64,000 nucleotides of DNA from the NCBI RefSeq assembly GCF_950295315.1, contig NC_080164.1, forward strand, positions 58,778,028 to 58,842,027, read 5' to 3'. Below the pieces are notes generated by a model that did no database searches, had not been told where the DNA came from, and saw only the letters and a list, made by a program, of their open reading frames with translations. Both the position numbers and the translations under genes were made by a program. The stretch comes from Erinaceus europaeus. Lineage: Eukaryota; Chordata; Mammalia; Eulipotyphla; Erinaceidae. Shown in pieces: positions 31,140 to 41,172 of the stretch; positions within the stretch are counted from its first letter, which is position 1; the number at the start of each line of letters is the position of its first letter.

Positions 31140-31312
31140 TTGTTATCACCTGTACTTCACTACCAAGTCAACTTTTTCAGAAACAGTGAGACAGACAGAG
31201 GGAGAGAGGGAAAAATACCACAGCACCAACAACAGTGAGAGATGGGTTCAAAGCTGGGTCTTGTGCATGACTAATCCAACGCACTGTTCAGATGAGCTAT
31301 CTTGCAAGACCT
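31140..31312 (-). mobile_element. tRNA-type SINE, antisense
   Basis: 'GAGACAGACAGAGGGAGAGA', 'CAAAGCTGGGTCTTGTGCAT', 'CAGATGAGCTATCTTGCAAG'. Similar to the copy at 29745. Confidence 0.68.
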
Positions 31313-31349
31313 ACTCCTCGGTTTTAAACTTCAATGCAAATTAGTTAAG

Positions 31350-31500
31350 AGGGCTGGGTGGTGGCTCATTTGGGTTAAGCACTCTTAGTATGAGAAATGC
31401 AAAGATCCAGGTTGGACACCCCACCCCCCACCCCCACCCCAGCAGAGGGGGTCGCCTCACAAGTGGTGACAACTTTTGCTTGTAGCAGGAAACACTGTGT
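31350..31500 (+). mobile_element. SINE-A/B fragment without tail
   Basis: 'GGGCTGGGTGGTGGCTCATT' to 'TCGCCTCACAAGTGGTGA'. No CT-rich part or tail. It holds a C-rich block at 31419-31440. Confidence 0.65.
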
Positions 31501-31719
31501 GATTTGCATTAGTTAATGCATTTTTTTTTTCTAAACAGTAGATGTCATTTAACATTTAAGGTGATGGCTCTAAGCAAACTTACATTAATTCTAGTTCATT
31601 TTTATCACAGTAAATTCAAAGTTTGATTACATCTCAATTAATTATATTCTTTTTTGACTACTGCCTGCTTTGTAGCACTAGTTAGTACAGGTCAGCTAAA
31701 TAAATTGAATCAAAAGTAC

Positions 31720-31971
31720 AGGGGGCTGGATCAGTGGTGCACCCTGATGAGCAAACACATTGCCATGAAGGACCCAGGTTCAAGGCCCTACCTGCCACCT
31801 GCAAGGGGGACGGTTCTCTTTTTCTCTCCTTTCTTACCCCCCCCCAACTTCTCTCTGTTCTACCAAATAAAATAGAGAAAAATAAGAAAAAATGATGACC
31901 ACCAGAAGTGGTGAATTATATACTGCTAGCACCCAGCCCTCACTATAACCTGGTGGCAATTAAAAAAAAAT
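31720..31971 (+). mobile_element. SINE-A with 3' hairpin module
   Basis: SINE-A body ('GGGGGCTGGATCAGTGGTGC') followed, after an A-rich link, by the module 'CCACCAGAAGTGGTGAATTA' ... 'ACCTGGTGGCAATT' and an A-tail. The arms CCACCAG and CTGGTGG are perfectly complementary. Confidence 0.82.
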
Positions 31972-32002
31972 ACAAATTCACAAGAAAGGAATTTAATGTG
32001 AA

Positions 32003-32490
32003 TGACAGAGATAGGCTGGGAGTACAGATCGACCTGCAAACAGCCATGTCCAATGAAGAAGCAATTACAGAAGCCAGAGCCTCCATCTTCTGCACCCTAT
32101 AAAGAATTTTGGTCCATACTCCCAGTGGGGGAGAAATTATAGGAGGAAGATGTGCAAAAGGTTCTGAACTCCAACTCCATCAGGACCTGGAGAGAGAGGA
32201 GGAAAAAGGCTGGGACATTAGGAAGTAGTAATAGGTGTAGGTAAGACTTGGAAAGGAAGAGAAGACAGAATCATGAAAAAGGGGGGGGGGCAAATACATA
32301 TAAATTGAGACAGATAGTTATAGAAATAATAGCTAACCCATATCTGCAACCTTGGGAGAACTGCTGTAGCTTCCAGTGGAGTGAATGGAAATACAGAACT
32401 CTAATGGTAAGAACAGTGTGAAATTATGCCCCAGTTATCTAATGATTTTGCAAATCAATATTAAATCACTAATAAAATTTTTAAAAAGAA
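32003..32490 (+). mobile_element. L1-type/Y-like 3' UTR
   Basis: 'GGCTGGGAGTACAGATCGAC', 'AAGCAATTACAGAAGCCAGA', 'TTTTGGTCCATACTCCCAGT' and the end 'AAATCACTAATAAAATTTTT'. Sense counterpart of 2271-2640 and 6145-6430. Confidence 0.78.
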
Positions 32491-32892
32491 TAATTTGGTT
32501 TAGGCATACATTTACTCCTTCTAGGATATTAATTAAATTGTCAAAATATTTGCAAAATATAACATATTTTCCTTAACAGTATTTCCCTTAGTCAATAGAA
32601 ACAACAACAATTAAAATTAAGGAGTTTTGATGTAAAAATCAAAAAGAAAAAAAAGATACTGACATTACAACTCTAGATAAAGACCTTATCACTGATTTCC
32701 CCCACATGTATCAGTATAAAAAGGGTATTTTCAGGCTTTGCCTCTTTTGATGTACTACTTGTTAGAAGGGCCTGAGATCTTTCAAATGTTTTTGTAATTA
32801 GCTCCTATAACTAACTATAATAATTGAAGCTATTAAGAACAAGTATTACTCAGAGTGATGCATATTTAATTAGTAACACAACTCTGTTAGAT
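32491..32892. other. unique AT-rich sequence
   Basis: No gene or family recognised. Confidence 0.5.
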
Positions 32893-33035
32893 GATTTTTT
32901 AATATTTTTAACGATTTATTTTTACCAGAGCACTTACCCAGCTCTGGTTTCTGGGGTGCTGGGGATTGAACCTGGGACTTTTGGTGCCTCAGGCATGAGA
33001 GTCATTTAAATTATCATTATGCTGTCTCCCCAGAC
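32893..33035 (-). mobile_element. SINE-C, antisense
   Basis: 'CAGAGCACTTACCCAGCTCT', 'GGGGATTGAACCTGGGACTT', 'ATTATCATTATGCTGTCTCC'. Confidence 0.9.
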
Positions 33036-33189
33036 AATAATTTTAACAAAACAACATCAATGCAATAATAAAAAAAAAATGGCCAGCAAAACTGCTCACT
33101 TGTATAAAATGCACATACCTTACTCTATATGCCATACAGGTTTTTGAGGCCAGCCCTGAACATAATAGAGAAAGTATTGTGTTATATTT

Positions 33190-33317
33190 CCCTTTTTTTT
33201 TTTCCCCAGAGCACTAAGCAGCTCTGGTTTATGGTGGTGCAGGATACTGCACCTTGGACTTTGGAGTCTCAGACTTGAGAGTCTCTTTGCATAACCATTA
33301 TGCTATCTACCCCCACC
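33190..33317 (-). mobile_element. SINE-C, antisense
   Basis: 'CCAGAGCACTAAGCAGCTCT' to 'CCATTATGCTATCTACCCCC'. Confidence 0.9.
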
Positions 33318-34779
33318 CCCTTTACCTGTCTATCTGAAAAAGCCCAGAACTGTTAAGTCCTGGCAACAATAACAATAAGCTTTAAAAAAAAATAAGAATT
33401 TTATCATTTTAATATAAATCATTTTATAATCAGAGAAATATATTAAATAATTTGATATGTGATATGTACACAGTTTTCCCTAGACCTATGGGGGGATCAT
33501 ATGTATATTATTTTATACACACATCATATATTTGTGGTGTTAAAACTCGTATGTTCTTAAAATATTTATGTTCTTACTTGGAATACTATGTACCATGTGA
33601 CCTAAAAAGTTAGAAATAAAAATCCTTGAGTCACATTTCTGAGTATAATATGAAAGAGGCAAGAAAGAACATGGTGATCATAGAATAGGATGTTTGAAAA
33701 ACCCCATAGAATAAATTTAACAGAATGAAATAAAAAATTGAGTAGAAGCAAGGGAAAAGAAATGAGATCACTAATGCTTCTATTAAAAATATCCTTATTT
33801 TCCAATTGTCTTATGCTCACCCTCTACTCCTACGTTGCTGTCTGTGAATGGTGAGCTATCAATAAATACAGTGAACTTGCTGGGAAAGGGGACTCGCTGG
33901 AAAGAGTAGTAAACACAGAAGTTATGGGCAGCATGCACAAGTGACATTATTTCAGTGTCATTAGCAGATATTTTCACTTTATATAGCATGATGAAATTTT
34001 ACTGTCTGTAATTTACTATACCCCCAATTAATAGTACAATGATTACTAGTAAGTCTGATGTATTTTCCTTCACATGGAGACTAAATTTCAACAAGAAAAC
34101 TATTTCTCAAGATGCTATCCCCAAACTAAATAAATAAGTAAAATAAAACCATCCCAAAAACAGTACCAAAAATGTGATAACTAGTGACGCCAATTTTAAA
34201 AACAAATGTTTTTTTTCTTTCTTTTTTTATTTTTATTTTTTTAACTGAAAATGGCCTTCAGAGGCTTGTTATAATCTATAGGCTGAAACAGGAAAGGCAC
34301 AGTTCTCAAGATACTGGCAAGTGCTATCTGTCCTCTTTTCTCTCTGACCAAAGAGAATTGCAGAATTTTCATAGAAGAAAACTGAGATACTGTTTTCCTC
34401 TAAGCATATATATCAAAGCTAAGGCTGAAGTATTCTACAAACATAGACATTATTCAAGTACTCAAGTACTTGAAAATTCACATTCATCCTTTCCAACTCT
34501 ATCACCATTTGTTTTTAATGGGAGTGGATCAGCCAATCTAGTTTGGCAACCAAAAACCACAAAGGAATTATCCTTCAGGGAAACAACCTTAATATATTAA
34601 GAAATCAATCCATCCCAAGAGTCAAAAATGTTCTCAGTTTGTGAAAGCAAACAACAAAAAATAATAAATTCAAGGGAATAAAGCTGTGGTTCTAATACTT
34701 TATGGAAGACACCTCCATGCCGTGCCATAACAAGGTTTGTAAAAGCATGGGGCTCGGGTTATTATTACTTTTTTATTAT
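33318..34779. other. unique sequence with a chance-like ORF
   Basis: No repeat family recognised. The longest open frame of the window (138 codons, + strand, 34184-34600) lies here. It opens in a T-rich run, has no domain I recognise and no coding-like flanks. I do not call it a gene. Confidence 0.45.
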
Positions 34780-35020
34780 TTTTAATCTTTAACATCAGGG
34801 TTATTGCTAAGGCTTGGTGCCTACATAACTTCACTGTTCCTGGTGGCCATTTTTTCTTTTTGCTTTGATAGTGAAAGAAAGGGTGCAGGGTGGAGAGTGG
34901 GAGAGAAACACAGAGAGAAGGAGAGACAGCATTAGCTTGAAGCTTACCCTCAGGGGAAAGGAATTTAAACCTTGGTTCTAACTTATATGCTCTGCCTGAT
35001 GAGCCACCACCTGGTCCCAG
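34780..35020 (-). mobile_element. SINE with 3' hairpin module, antisense
   Basis: Module in reverse ('ATCAGGGTTATTGCTAAGGC' to 'CTGTTCCTGGTGGCCA'), then a diverged SINE body ending 'GAGCCACCACCTGGTCCCAG'. Confidence 0.8.
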
Positions 35021-35094
35021 AGAAGGGTCCCCCTTCCACCCACTGGTGATAAAAGGACGTAATTATATCTCATAAAGAGGTAAGAACTTCCAGG

Positions 35095-35230
35095 AGATAG
35101 TATATCAGCTATGGGCTTGATTCTCACTAAGCCATTTGCTAATGATGTGATCATGGCAAGTCACGTAACTTCTCTGAAACACAATTCAGTAATATGGAAT
35201 TATCATTATTACAAGAAAAATGCAGTTACC
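35095..35230 (+). mobile_element. MIR relic
   Basis: 'GCTATGGGCTTGATTCTCAC', 'GATGTGATCATGGCAAGTCA', 'GTAACTTCTCTGAAACACAA' follow the MIR core in sense. Confidence 0.65.
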
Positions 35231-35740
35231 TAGAGTATCTCAATCTTGTGCAAGGAAGAAAGTTAGTCCTTGGGATTCAGATTATTCATAGCTCAATGAC
35301 ATAAATATTCTTAAAGCAGAAGTGCAGGGAATTTCAAAGAACAAATGGAAAATGCTTTTAGTGCATAAGATAAAACCATGTCTGTGTGTGTATGAATATG
35401 TTAAAAATACATTAAATTTTTTTCCAAAGTCTCCATAAGAAATGCTTCATAGTATTTCTCACTGGGAAATGAGACTAAGAGTTTTAAAGAAAGAAGAGTA
35501 CAAGAAACTATATTTTAACTTTGGATTTTAACATTATCTCCTATCGTGTTGAAATCTTTTAAAATTTACATTTATTATTATATTTTTCAAAAAATTATTT
35601 GGAAGGCAAACTAATTATCTCAAACATCAGCATGAGGTAATACATCCTTTTAATATACTAATGCAATTAATATATGTTCCTTTTCTCACAAAGACTCATA
35701 TATAAGGCTTAAATTATAAAAAAATACCAAAACAGAGAAC
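35231..35740. other. unique AT-rich sequence
   Basis: No gene or family recognised. Confidence 0.5.
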
Positions 35741-35743
35741 TAA

Positions 35744-35905
35744 TTCACTGGCTAGGGATATATGTGTTGTAATCTCCTGGCCTAGGTTAGAGCCCTGACA
35801 CTTCACATAGGAAGTAGTGGGGCACCAGAGAGAGAGAGAGAGAGAGAGTGACACATCTCCTCCTCCTCCCTCCCTATCTGTCAATGAAAACAGCCCCAGA
35901 GCAAT
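35744..35905 (+). mobile_element. SINE-E-like, diverged
   Basis: tRNA-like start near 'CACTGGCTAGGGATATATGT', B-box-like 'GGTTAGAGCCCTGAC', (GA)n at about 35829-35848 and a CT-rich part. Confidence 0.5.
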
Positions 35906-36571
35906 GAAATAATGCATGCATGAAACACTCGTTATCCAAGGGGAAAAAATCATCAAAAGTTTCTTACAAACTCTTCCTAATAATAAATTATTTTTAACAT
36001 GACACCTTTGGGCTAGTAACTGACATTTGTGCCATGAAGTATAAAAGGTCCTCAACATTTGATCTCTAAGACCAGGAACCAATATAACCATGTAACCATC
36101 ACCACCCTTTTCATAATGATGAAGACTATATATAATTTAAATAAATCAATAAAAACATTTTTAAAATAGGGAGGATTATTCTTGCTCATCTTCATACTTC
36201 CATTGTAAACTACTATGCTGACATATGGTAGGTCTTTAATAATTCATTCTCAAATAAATGAAAACTTGCATGAAAGAATGACAGAGAAGTATATCCATTT
36301 TATACTTGGCCCCAATTATTGTTGTGGCATACTTAAGATGTCCATCTTTTCATCTTCAGTGACACCCTATTTGGAGAACCTGACCCAGTTTCTAACAATG
36401 GATCTTTTTTTTTTTGCTCTCTGGCCAGGGCTGACTGAGCTAGAGGTGGAGGCAGATATAAGTTAAGCCAAGAGAGCCTTGTATTTGTAATTTGCTTTTC
36501 TCAGTTAGATACTTGATAGGGAAACAAAATTTGGGACATATGAAAATGAAGGAAAGAAAGTGAATCTTCAG
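35906..36571. other. unique sequence
   Basis: No gene recognised. 36210-36265 ('ACATATGGTAGGTCTTTAAT') faintly resembles an L2/MIR end. Confidence 0.4.
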
Positions 36572-36714
36572 AGCTAGCAATTTAGCTCATAGTATGTCTG
36601 CTTTGTCATGTGTATGGCATAAGTTCAAGCTGGCACTATCACAATGGAGGAAGCTTAGGTGCTGTGGTGTCTTTGCTTCACTCCCTCTGTTTCTTTCTAT
36701 CTTAAAAAAAAAAG
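36572..36714 (+). mobile_element. SINE-F
   Basis: 'AGCTAGCAATTTAGCTCATA', 'CTTTGTCATGTGTATGGCAT', 'GGAGGAAGCTTAGGTGCTGT', CT-rich part and A-run. Confidence 0.8.
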
Positions 36715-36874
36715 CAGTGAAGCACCAGTTACAAAAAAAAATCAGATAGGTAGACTGAAAGAAAAATTGGAAGTGAGTCTTTAGAAACAGAGTAGGATAT
36801 ATCTAAAACTCCAGAAATAAGGTGCATTTCCTCATGTGGCTCAAATACAAGTAGTCTGGTTCAATTTTAACTGG

Positions 36875-36968
36875 AGCATCACTTGGGGCATTTATGGTGC
36901 CAGGGATTGGATTTAGGATTCTGTATGCAAGTACCATGTTTTACCGCTGAGTTACTTCCATGACTGTT
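36875..36968 (-). mobile_element. tRNA-type SINE relic, antisense
   Basis: 'TATGGTGCCAGGGATTGGAT' and 'TTTTACCGCTGAGTTACTTC' outline the reversed B-box and A-box parts. Confidence 0.5.
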
Positions 36969-37034
36969 CTTGACTTTTTAAAAGATTTTATTTATTTTTA
37001 CATAGGCTTATTTTGCATACAAATAAGCCATGAG

Positions 37035-37274
37035 GGGCCAGGAAGCGGCACATGTGATTAAGTGCATGCATTACTATGTAAAAAGACCCACGTTCAGGCT
37101 CCCAGACCCCACCTGCAGGAGAACAGTTTCACAAGCAGTAGTGCTGCAGGTCTCTCTCTTTCCCTCTCTCTCTCCCTCTTGCTCCCCCTTCTCTCTTTTT
37201 CTCTTTCCCTCTCCCTCTCCTTCTTCCCTCGGTTTCTCTGTCTCTACTCAATTAAATAAAAATAAATAAATAGG
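37035..37274 (+). mobile_element. SINE-A, first half of a composite
   Basis: 'GGGGCCAGGAAGCGGCACAT' to a CT-rich run of about 90 bp and AAAATAAATAAATAG. It is joined directly to a SINE-B 3' part, and the flank duplication lies outside both. Confidence 0.88.
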
Positions 37275-37502
37275 GTCGCTTCACAAGAAGTGTTTTTCTC
37301 TTCCCCCTCTGTCTTCCCGTCCTCTCTGTCCTATCCAACAAGGACAGCAGTAACAACAATAACAAGGGCAACAAAATGGAAAAAAACAGCCTCCAGGAGC
37401 AGTGGATTCCTAGTGCAGGCACAGAGCCCCAGCAATAACCCTGGAGGCAAAAATAAATATATAAAATAAAATAAATAATTTTTAAAAAAGCTTCATGAGC
37501 AT
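37275..37502 (+). mobile_element. SINE-B 3' part with hairpin module, second half of composite
   Basis: 'GGTCGCTTCACAAGAAGTGT', 'CAAGGGCAACAAAATGGAAA', then the module 37389-37450 with perfect arms GCCTCCAGG / CCTGGAGGC and an A-rich tail. It lacks the tRNA head. Possible TSD for the whole composite: ATAAGCCATGAGG (37022-37034) / ATAAGCAATGAGG (37503-37515). Confidence 0.85.
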
Positions 37503-37779
37503 ATAAGCAATGAGGCTCTCACCCTCAAAGAAAAATGAATTATTTTCATTATGTATTCTTACATTGTCCTATATTAACATAGATAAACTATACACACCCA
37601 TAGCTAAAATCATTCCCTTTATTGGTGTACTGAATCACATTCCTTCTTTTTTACTTTGAGAAATATAATCCAACGGTTGTCCTTGTTCTTGACTACGTGA
37701 GCAATTTTCAGTTTACATGTGAATTAGTCTCTAGGGTATACATTTTAGTTTTATTTATTTCATCTTCAGGTGAAGTAAA

Positions 37780-38170
37780 ATCTGGGCAGGCCCAGCAGTG
37801 TGCTACATTCTGTGTTGCCAAATTCAGTGCTAAATACTTGGTCCTCATATTACTTTACTTGTCAGCAGCACTTGGCCTCACTAATCATCTTTTTCCACCC
37901 TTACTTGTCATTTCATCTCAGTCTTTTTTGCTGATCTATTTTATCTGATGTTGCTTCTTAGTATTGGCCAGTCACAGCAAGACTCCAGGGCTCAGTTACT
38001 ACACAGCCAAACCACTAGGCAATACTCTTGGTTCTACCTTCAAACTAACTCCAGAACACAATTTTCATCCTATTCTACTGCTGCTAGTCTGCCTCAAATC
38101 TATAACCTAAATTGCCTCATCAATTTCCAAAAAATATATATACTTTACTTTTACCATAATTCCTATATTA
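37780..38170 (+). mobile_element. ancient L2 LINE fragment
   Basis: 'TCCTCATATTACTTTACTTG', 'CAGCAGCACTTGGCCTCACT', 'CTCCAGGGCTCAGT' and 'TTGGTTCTACCTTCAAACTA' follow the L2 ORF2 region in order, with deletions. A later L2 part is at 38940. Incidental frames overlap it. Confidence 0.7.
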
Positions 38171-38197
38171 TTTTCTCTTGGTACAAAAGCCAAGGTG

Positions 38198-38390
38198 GTA
38201 TATATATTATTGGATAGAGACAGAGAGAAATTGGGAGGGAAGGGGAGATAGAGAGAAAAAGACAGAGAGACACTCGCAGCCCTGCTTCACCACTCGTGAA
38301 GCTTTCCTCCTGCAGGTAGGAACCAGGGCTTGAACCCAGGTCCTTGTGCACTGTAATGTGTGCACTTAACCAGGGCACTACTACCTAGCC
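38198..38390 (-). mobile_element. SINE-A, antisense, 8-bp flank repeat
   Basis: 'TTATTGGATAGAGACAGAGA' to 'CTACCTAGCC'. Flank repeat CCAAGGTG at 38190-38197 and 38391-38398. Confidence 0.92.
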
Positions 38391-38401
38391 CCAAGGTGAT
38401 T

Positions 38402-38606
38402 CTTTTTTAATTTTTTTAAAAATTATCTTTATTTATTTATGAGATAGAGACAGAAATCGAGAAGGAAGGGAAAAAGGGGGGGGTGAGAGAGACACCTGCA
38501 GCACTGCTTCACCACTTGCAAATCTTTCCCCCTGCAGGTGGGGACCGGGGGCTCCAACCTGCGTCTTTATGCATTGTAACATGTGCGCTCAACTAGGTGT
38601 GCCACC
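38402..38606 (-). mobile_element. SINE-A, antisense
   Basis: T-rich left end, 'ACCTGCAGCACTGCTTCACC', 'TGCAGGTGGGGACCGGGGGC', end 'AACTAGGTGTGCCACC'. Confidence 0.92.
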
Positions 38607-38642
38607 TAGTTATATATATAAAGACATTAAAAATATTTAGGA

Positions 38643-38917
38643 TGGGAGTCACGGTAGTGCAGCGGGTTAAGTGCACATGGCGCAAAGCGCAAGGACCCGC
38701 ATAAAAATCCCTGTTTGAGACCCCGGCTCCCCACCTGCAGGGGAGTCGCTTCACAGGAGGTGAAGCAGGTCTGCAGGTGTCTATCTTTCTCTCCCCCTCT
38801 CTGTCTTCCCCTCCTCTCTCCATTTCTCTCTGTCCTGTCCAGCAACGATGGCATCAATAACAACAAAAACAATGAAAAACAACAAGGGCAACAAAAGGGA
38901 AAATAAATAAATATTAA
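38643..38917 (+). mobile_element. SINE-B, complete, 14-bp TSD
   Basis: 'GGAGTCACGGTAGTGCAGCG' to 'AGGGCAACAAAAGGGAAAAT' plus tail, without the 3' module. Perfect TSD AAAAATATTTAGGA at 38629-38642 and 38918-38931. Confidence 0.95.
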
Positions 38918-38939
38918 AAAAATATTTAGGACAAGTTGT

Positions 38940-39165
38940 CCACTACTCTCTTACCCTCCTTGCCCTATTCCTTCTCTAGTTTAATTGTTTTTACCACCTC
39001 CTAGTCTACTCTATAATTGATTAAATTGTTATATTTACAGTCTACCTTTCTTCATGGAGAAAGTAAGCTTCACAAGGGCAAGGATTACAGTTTGGCTTGC
39101 TGATGACCCAAGTATCCAGGGAAACCTTACACCTAGTAAACTATCAATAAGTACTTGTTAAAAAA
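38940..39165 (+). mobile_element. ancient L2 3' end
   Basis: 'TTACCACCTCCTAGTCTACT', 'GTAAGCTTCACAAGGGCAAG', 'AAACTATCAATAAGTACTTG': the L2 3' end, in line with 37780-38170. The two parts are separated by three SINEs. Confidence 0.72.
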
Positions 39166-39669
39166 AAAAAAAATCAACAAGGCCATAAATGCCAAATTTC
39201 TTTTGGAATTTATTGTATACAAATAAATTAGTGGCTTTAAAAAAACAGGTTTTAGAATTATTTCCAGAATAAAACTTCAGCTCCTATAGTTTTCTGGAAA
39301 TTTAAAACTTCTAGTAGAAAAGCAGCAGTATTCCCATAAATGTACCTAACCCTCTCTTATAGCTAGGACTCAAATCCTGTTCTCTTATAAGAACTCACAG
39401 CTCCTATAGGAGTTGTGCATTTGTCAGGAGTGACACAAATGGGCCCATGTAGTATTTTGTACATATGGTGTTAACTTTTATGCTTTAGAATATATGTGTA
39501 ATATCTCTGAATTATACTTGCTCAAGGAACCATCACTTTTATTTTACTGACTTTTGTGTATTTAAAACCTCAGGCATCATACAGTACTGTACTAAGGTTT
39601 TTGCTTAGTGGTTGTTTAATTTCCACAAAAGTAAGGGGGGAAAGAATAATAACATTCAGTTCTTTTTTT
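39166..39669. other. unique AT-rich sequence
   Basis: No gene or family recognised. Confidence 0.5.
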
Positions 39670-39883
39670 CTTTTCCTGTTTTTTTTTTTTTTTAGGTTAT
39701 CTCTGGGCTTGTTATCTACAGTTCCCAGAGGTCATGTAAGTAAAAGACAGAGATGGAGAGAAGAGGGTAAAAGAAAGCGATGGAAAAATATGGATCACTG
39801 CACCACCTACTGTGAAGTTTCCCCCTTGCAGGTAGGAACCTGGGGCTTAAATGAGGGCCCTCATACATGATAATTTGTATATT
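39670..39883 (-). mobile_element. older SINE, antisense, part 1
   Basis: T-run, GA-rich body, 'CTGTGAAGTTTCCCCCTTGC', 'GGAACCTGGGGCTTAAATGA'. Split by SINE-B and resuming at 40222. Confidence 0.75.
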
Positions 39884-40207
39884 CTTTATTATTATTATTA
39901 TTATTTGCCCCCAGGGTTATTGCTGGGGCTGGATGCCTACACTAAGAATCTACTGCTCCTGGAGGCCATTTTTTTTCCCATTTTGTTGCCCTTGTCATTA
40001 TTGTTGCCATTGATGTTGTTGTTGGACAGGACAGAGAGAAATTGAGAGAGGAGGGGAGACAGGGGGGAGAAGGATAGACCTGCTTCACTGGCTGTGAAGC
40101 TACCCCCCTGCAGGTGGGGAACCAGAGGCTGGAACCGGGAATCCTACACTGGTCCTTGCGCTTCGCGCCATGTGCGCTTAACCCGCTGAGCTGCCGCCCT
40201 ACTCCCA
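39884..40207 (-). mobile_element. SINE-B with 3' hairpin module, antisense, nested
   Basis: (TTA)n tail, module in reverse ('CCCCCAGGGTTATTGCTGGG' to 'CTGCTCCTGGAGGCC'), body and tRNA end 'AACCCGCTGAGCTGCCGCCC'. TSD ATAATTTGTATATT (39870-39883) / ATAATTTGTGTATT (40208-40221), 13 of 14. It is inserted in an older SINE. Confidence 0.94.
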
Positions 40208-40221
40208 ATAATTTGTGTATT

Positions 40222-40248
40222 TTACTGAGTGAGCCACCACCCAGCTCT
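40222..40248 (-). mobile_element. older SINE, antisense, part 2
   Basis: 'GAGTGAGCCACCACCCAGCT' is the tRNA end of the SINE broken at 39883. Confidence 0.75.
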
Positions 40249-40454
40249 GTCAAATTTAATTGTTTATATAATGTAAAATTCTCTTAGATTTAGGAAGTAC
40301 ATAAAAACTAAATATTAGTAAGTGGATGGTGGGTCCCCAAATATCTCTGCATGGACTGCAAGTAGGTTTTTAATAAATACTTGCTATGTTCAATTCATTA
40401 GAAATAAATTAACATAAAAATGGAAAAAAAGAGAAAGAAATATGTTAAATAACC

Positions 40455-40605
40455 AACAAAAAAAGCATGAAGGGCTTGAGAGATAGCCCACCCAGTCATG
40501 TTTAAGACCAGGTTTAGCCCTAGGAGTGCTGTGGTACCAGGGGAAGCTCGGGGATCTCTCCCTCTCTGTGTGACACTGTCTATATATCTGAAATAAAATG
40601 AAGTG
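40455..40605 (+). mobile_element. tRNA-type SINE (F-like), diverged
   Basis: 'GGCTTGAGAGATAGCCCACC', 'GACCAGGTTTAGCCCTAGGA', 'CTGAAATAAAATGAAG'. Confidence 0.6.
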
Positions 40606-40683
40606 AAAAATTGACCCAGGAAATAGTATATGTGCATGTGCAAGGCACCAGTAACACACACACCACATTTTTTTAAAGAATAC

Positions 40684-40915
40684 ATGGGGCTAAGCAGTGG
40701 TGGGAGGCAGGGAGGGAGGAAATAGCATCACAAGCAGTTAAACAGGATTCTCTCTCTTTTCTTCTGTATCTTCCCCTCTCCTCTTAATTTTTCCCTGTCC
40801 CATCAAGTAAAAAGAAAAGAAAAAAAAATGTCCACCAGGAGTGGTGGATTTGTCATTGCTGGCACTAAGCCCTAGTGATAGCACTGGTTGAAAATGAAGT
40901 GAAATAAAATTAAGT
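40684..40915 (+). mobile_element. SINE-A, tRNA half lost, with 3' module
   Basis: Short start 'GGGGCTAAGCAGTGGTGGGA', CT-rich part, then the module 'CCACCAGGAGTGGTGGATTT' to 'CACTGGTTGAAAAT' and A-rich tail. Confidence 0.78.
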
Positions 40916-40986
40916 ACAATAAAATAAAGTACATGCAAATATATTGATGATGTTTATTTATTTGACATGAGTTAATAACTTATTGT

Positions 40987-41172
40987 AAGGGGCCAAGAGG
41001 TGGTGCACGAGTTGAGCACAGGTTATCATGCAGAAGGAACTGGGGTCAAACCTCTAGTCCCTACTTGCATTGGGGGAAGTTTCACAAGTGGTGAAGTAGT
41101 GATGCAATTGTATCTTTCCCTTCTCTCTCAATTTTTCTGTCTCTATTCAAAAAGTAAATAAAATACTTTAAA
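40987..41172 (+). mobile_element. SINE-A
   Basis: 'GGGGCCAAGAGGTGGTGCAC' to 'CTGTCTCTATTCAAAAAGTA'. Confidence 0.88.

Noticed and set aside
34184..34600. 138-codon open frame, the longest in the window
   Set aside because: It opens in a T-rich low-complexity run, has no recognised domain, and no splice, promoter or conservation support. Frames of this length arise by chance in 64 kb searched in six frames.
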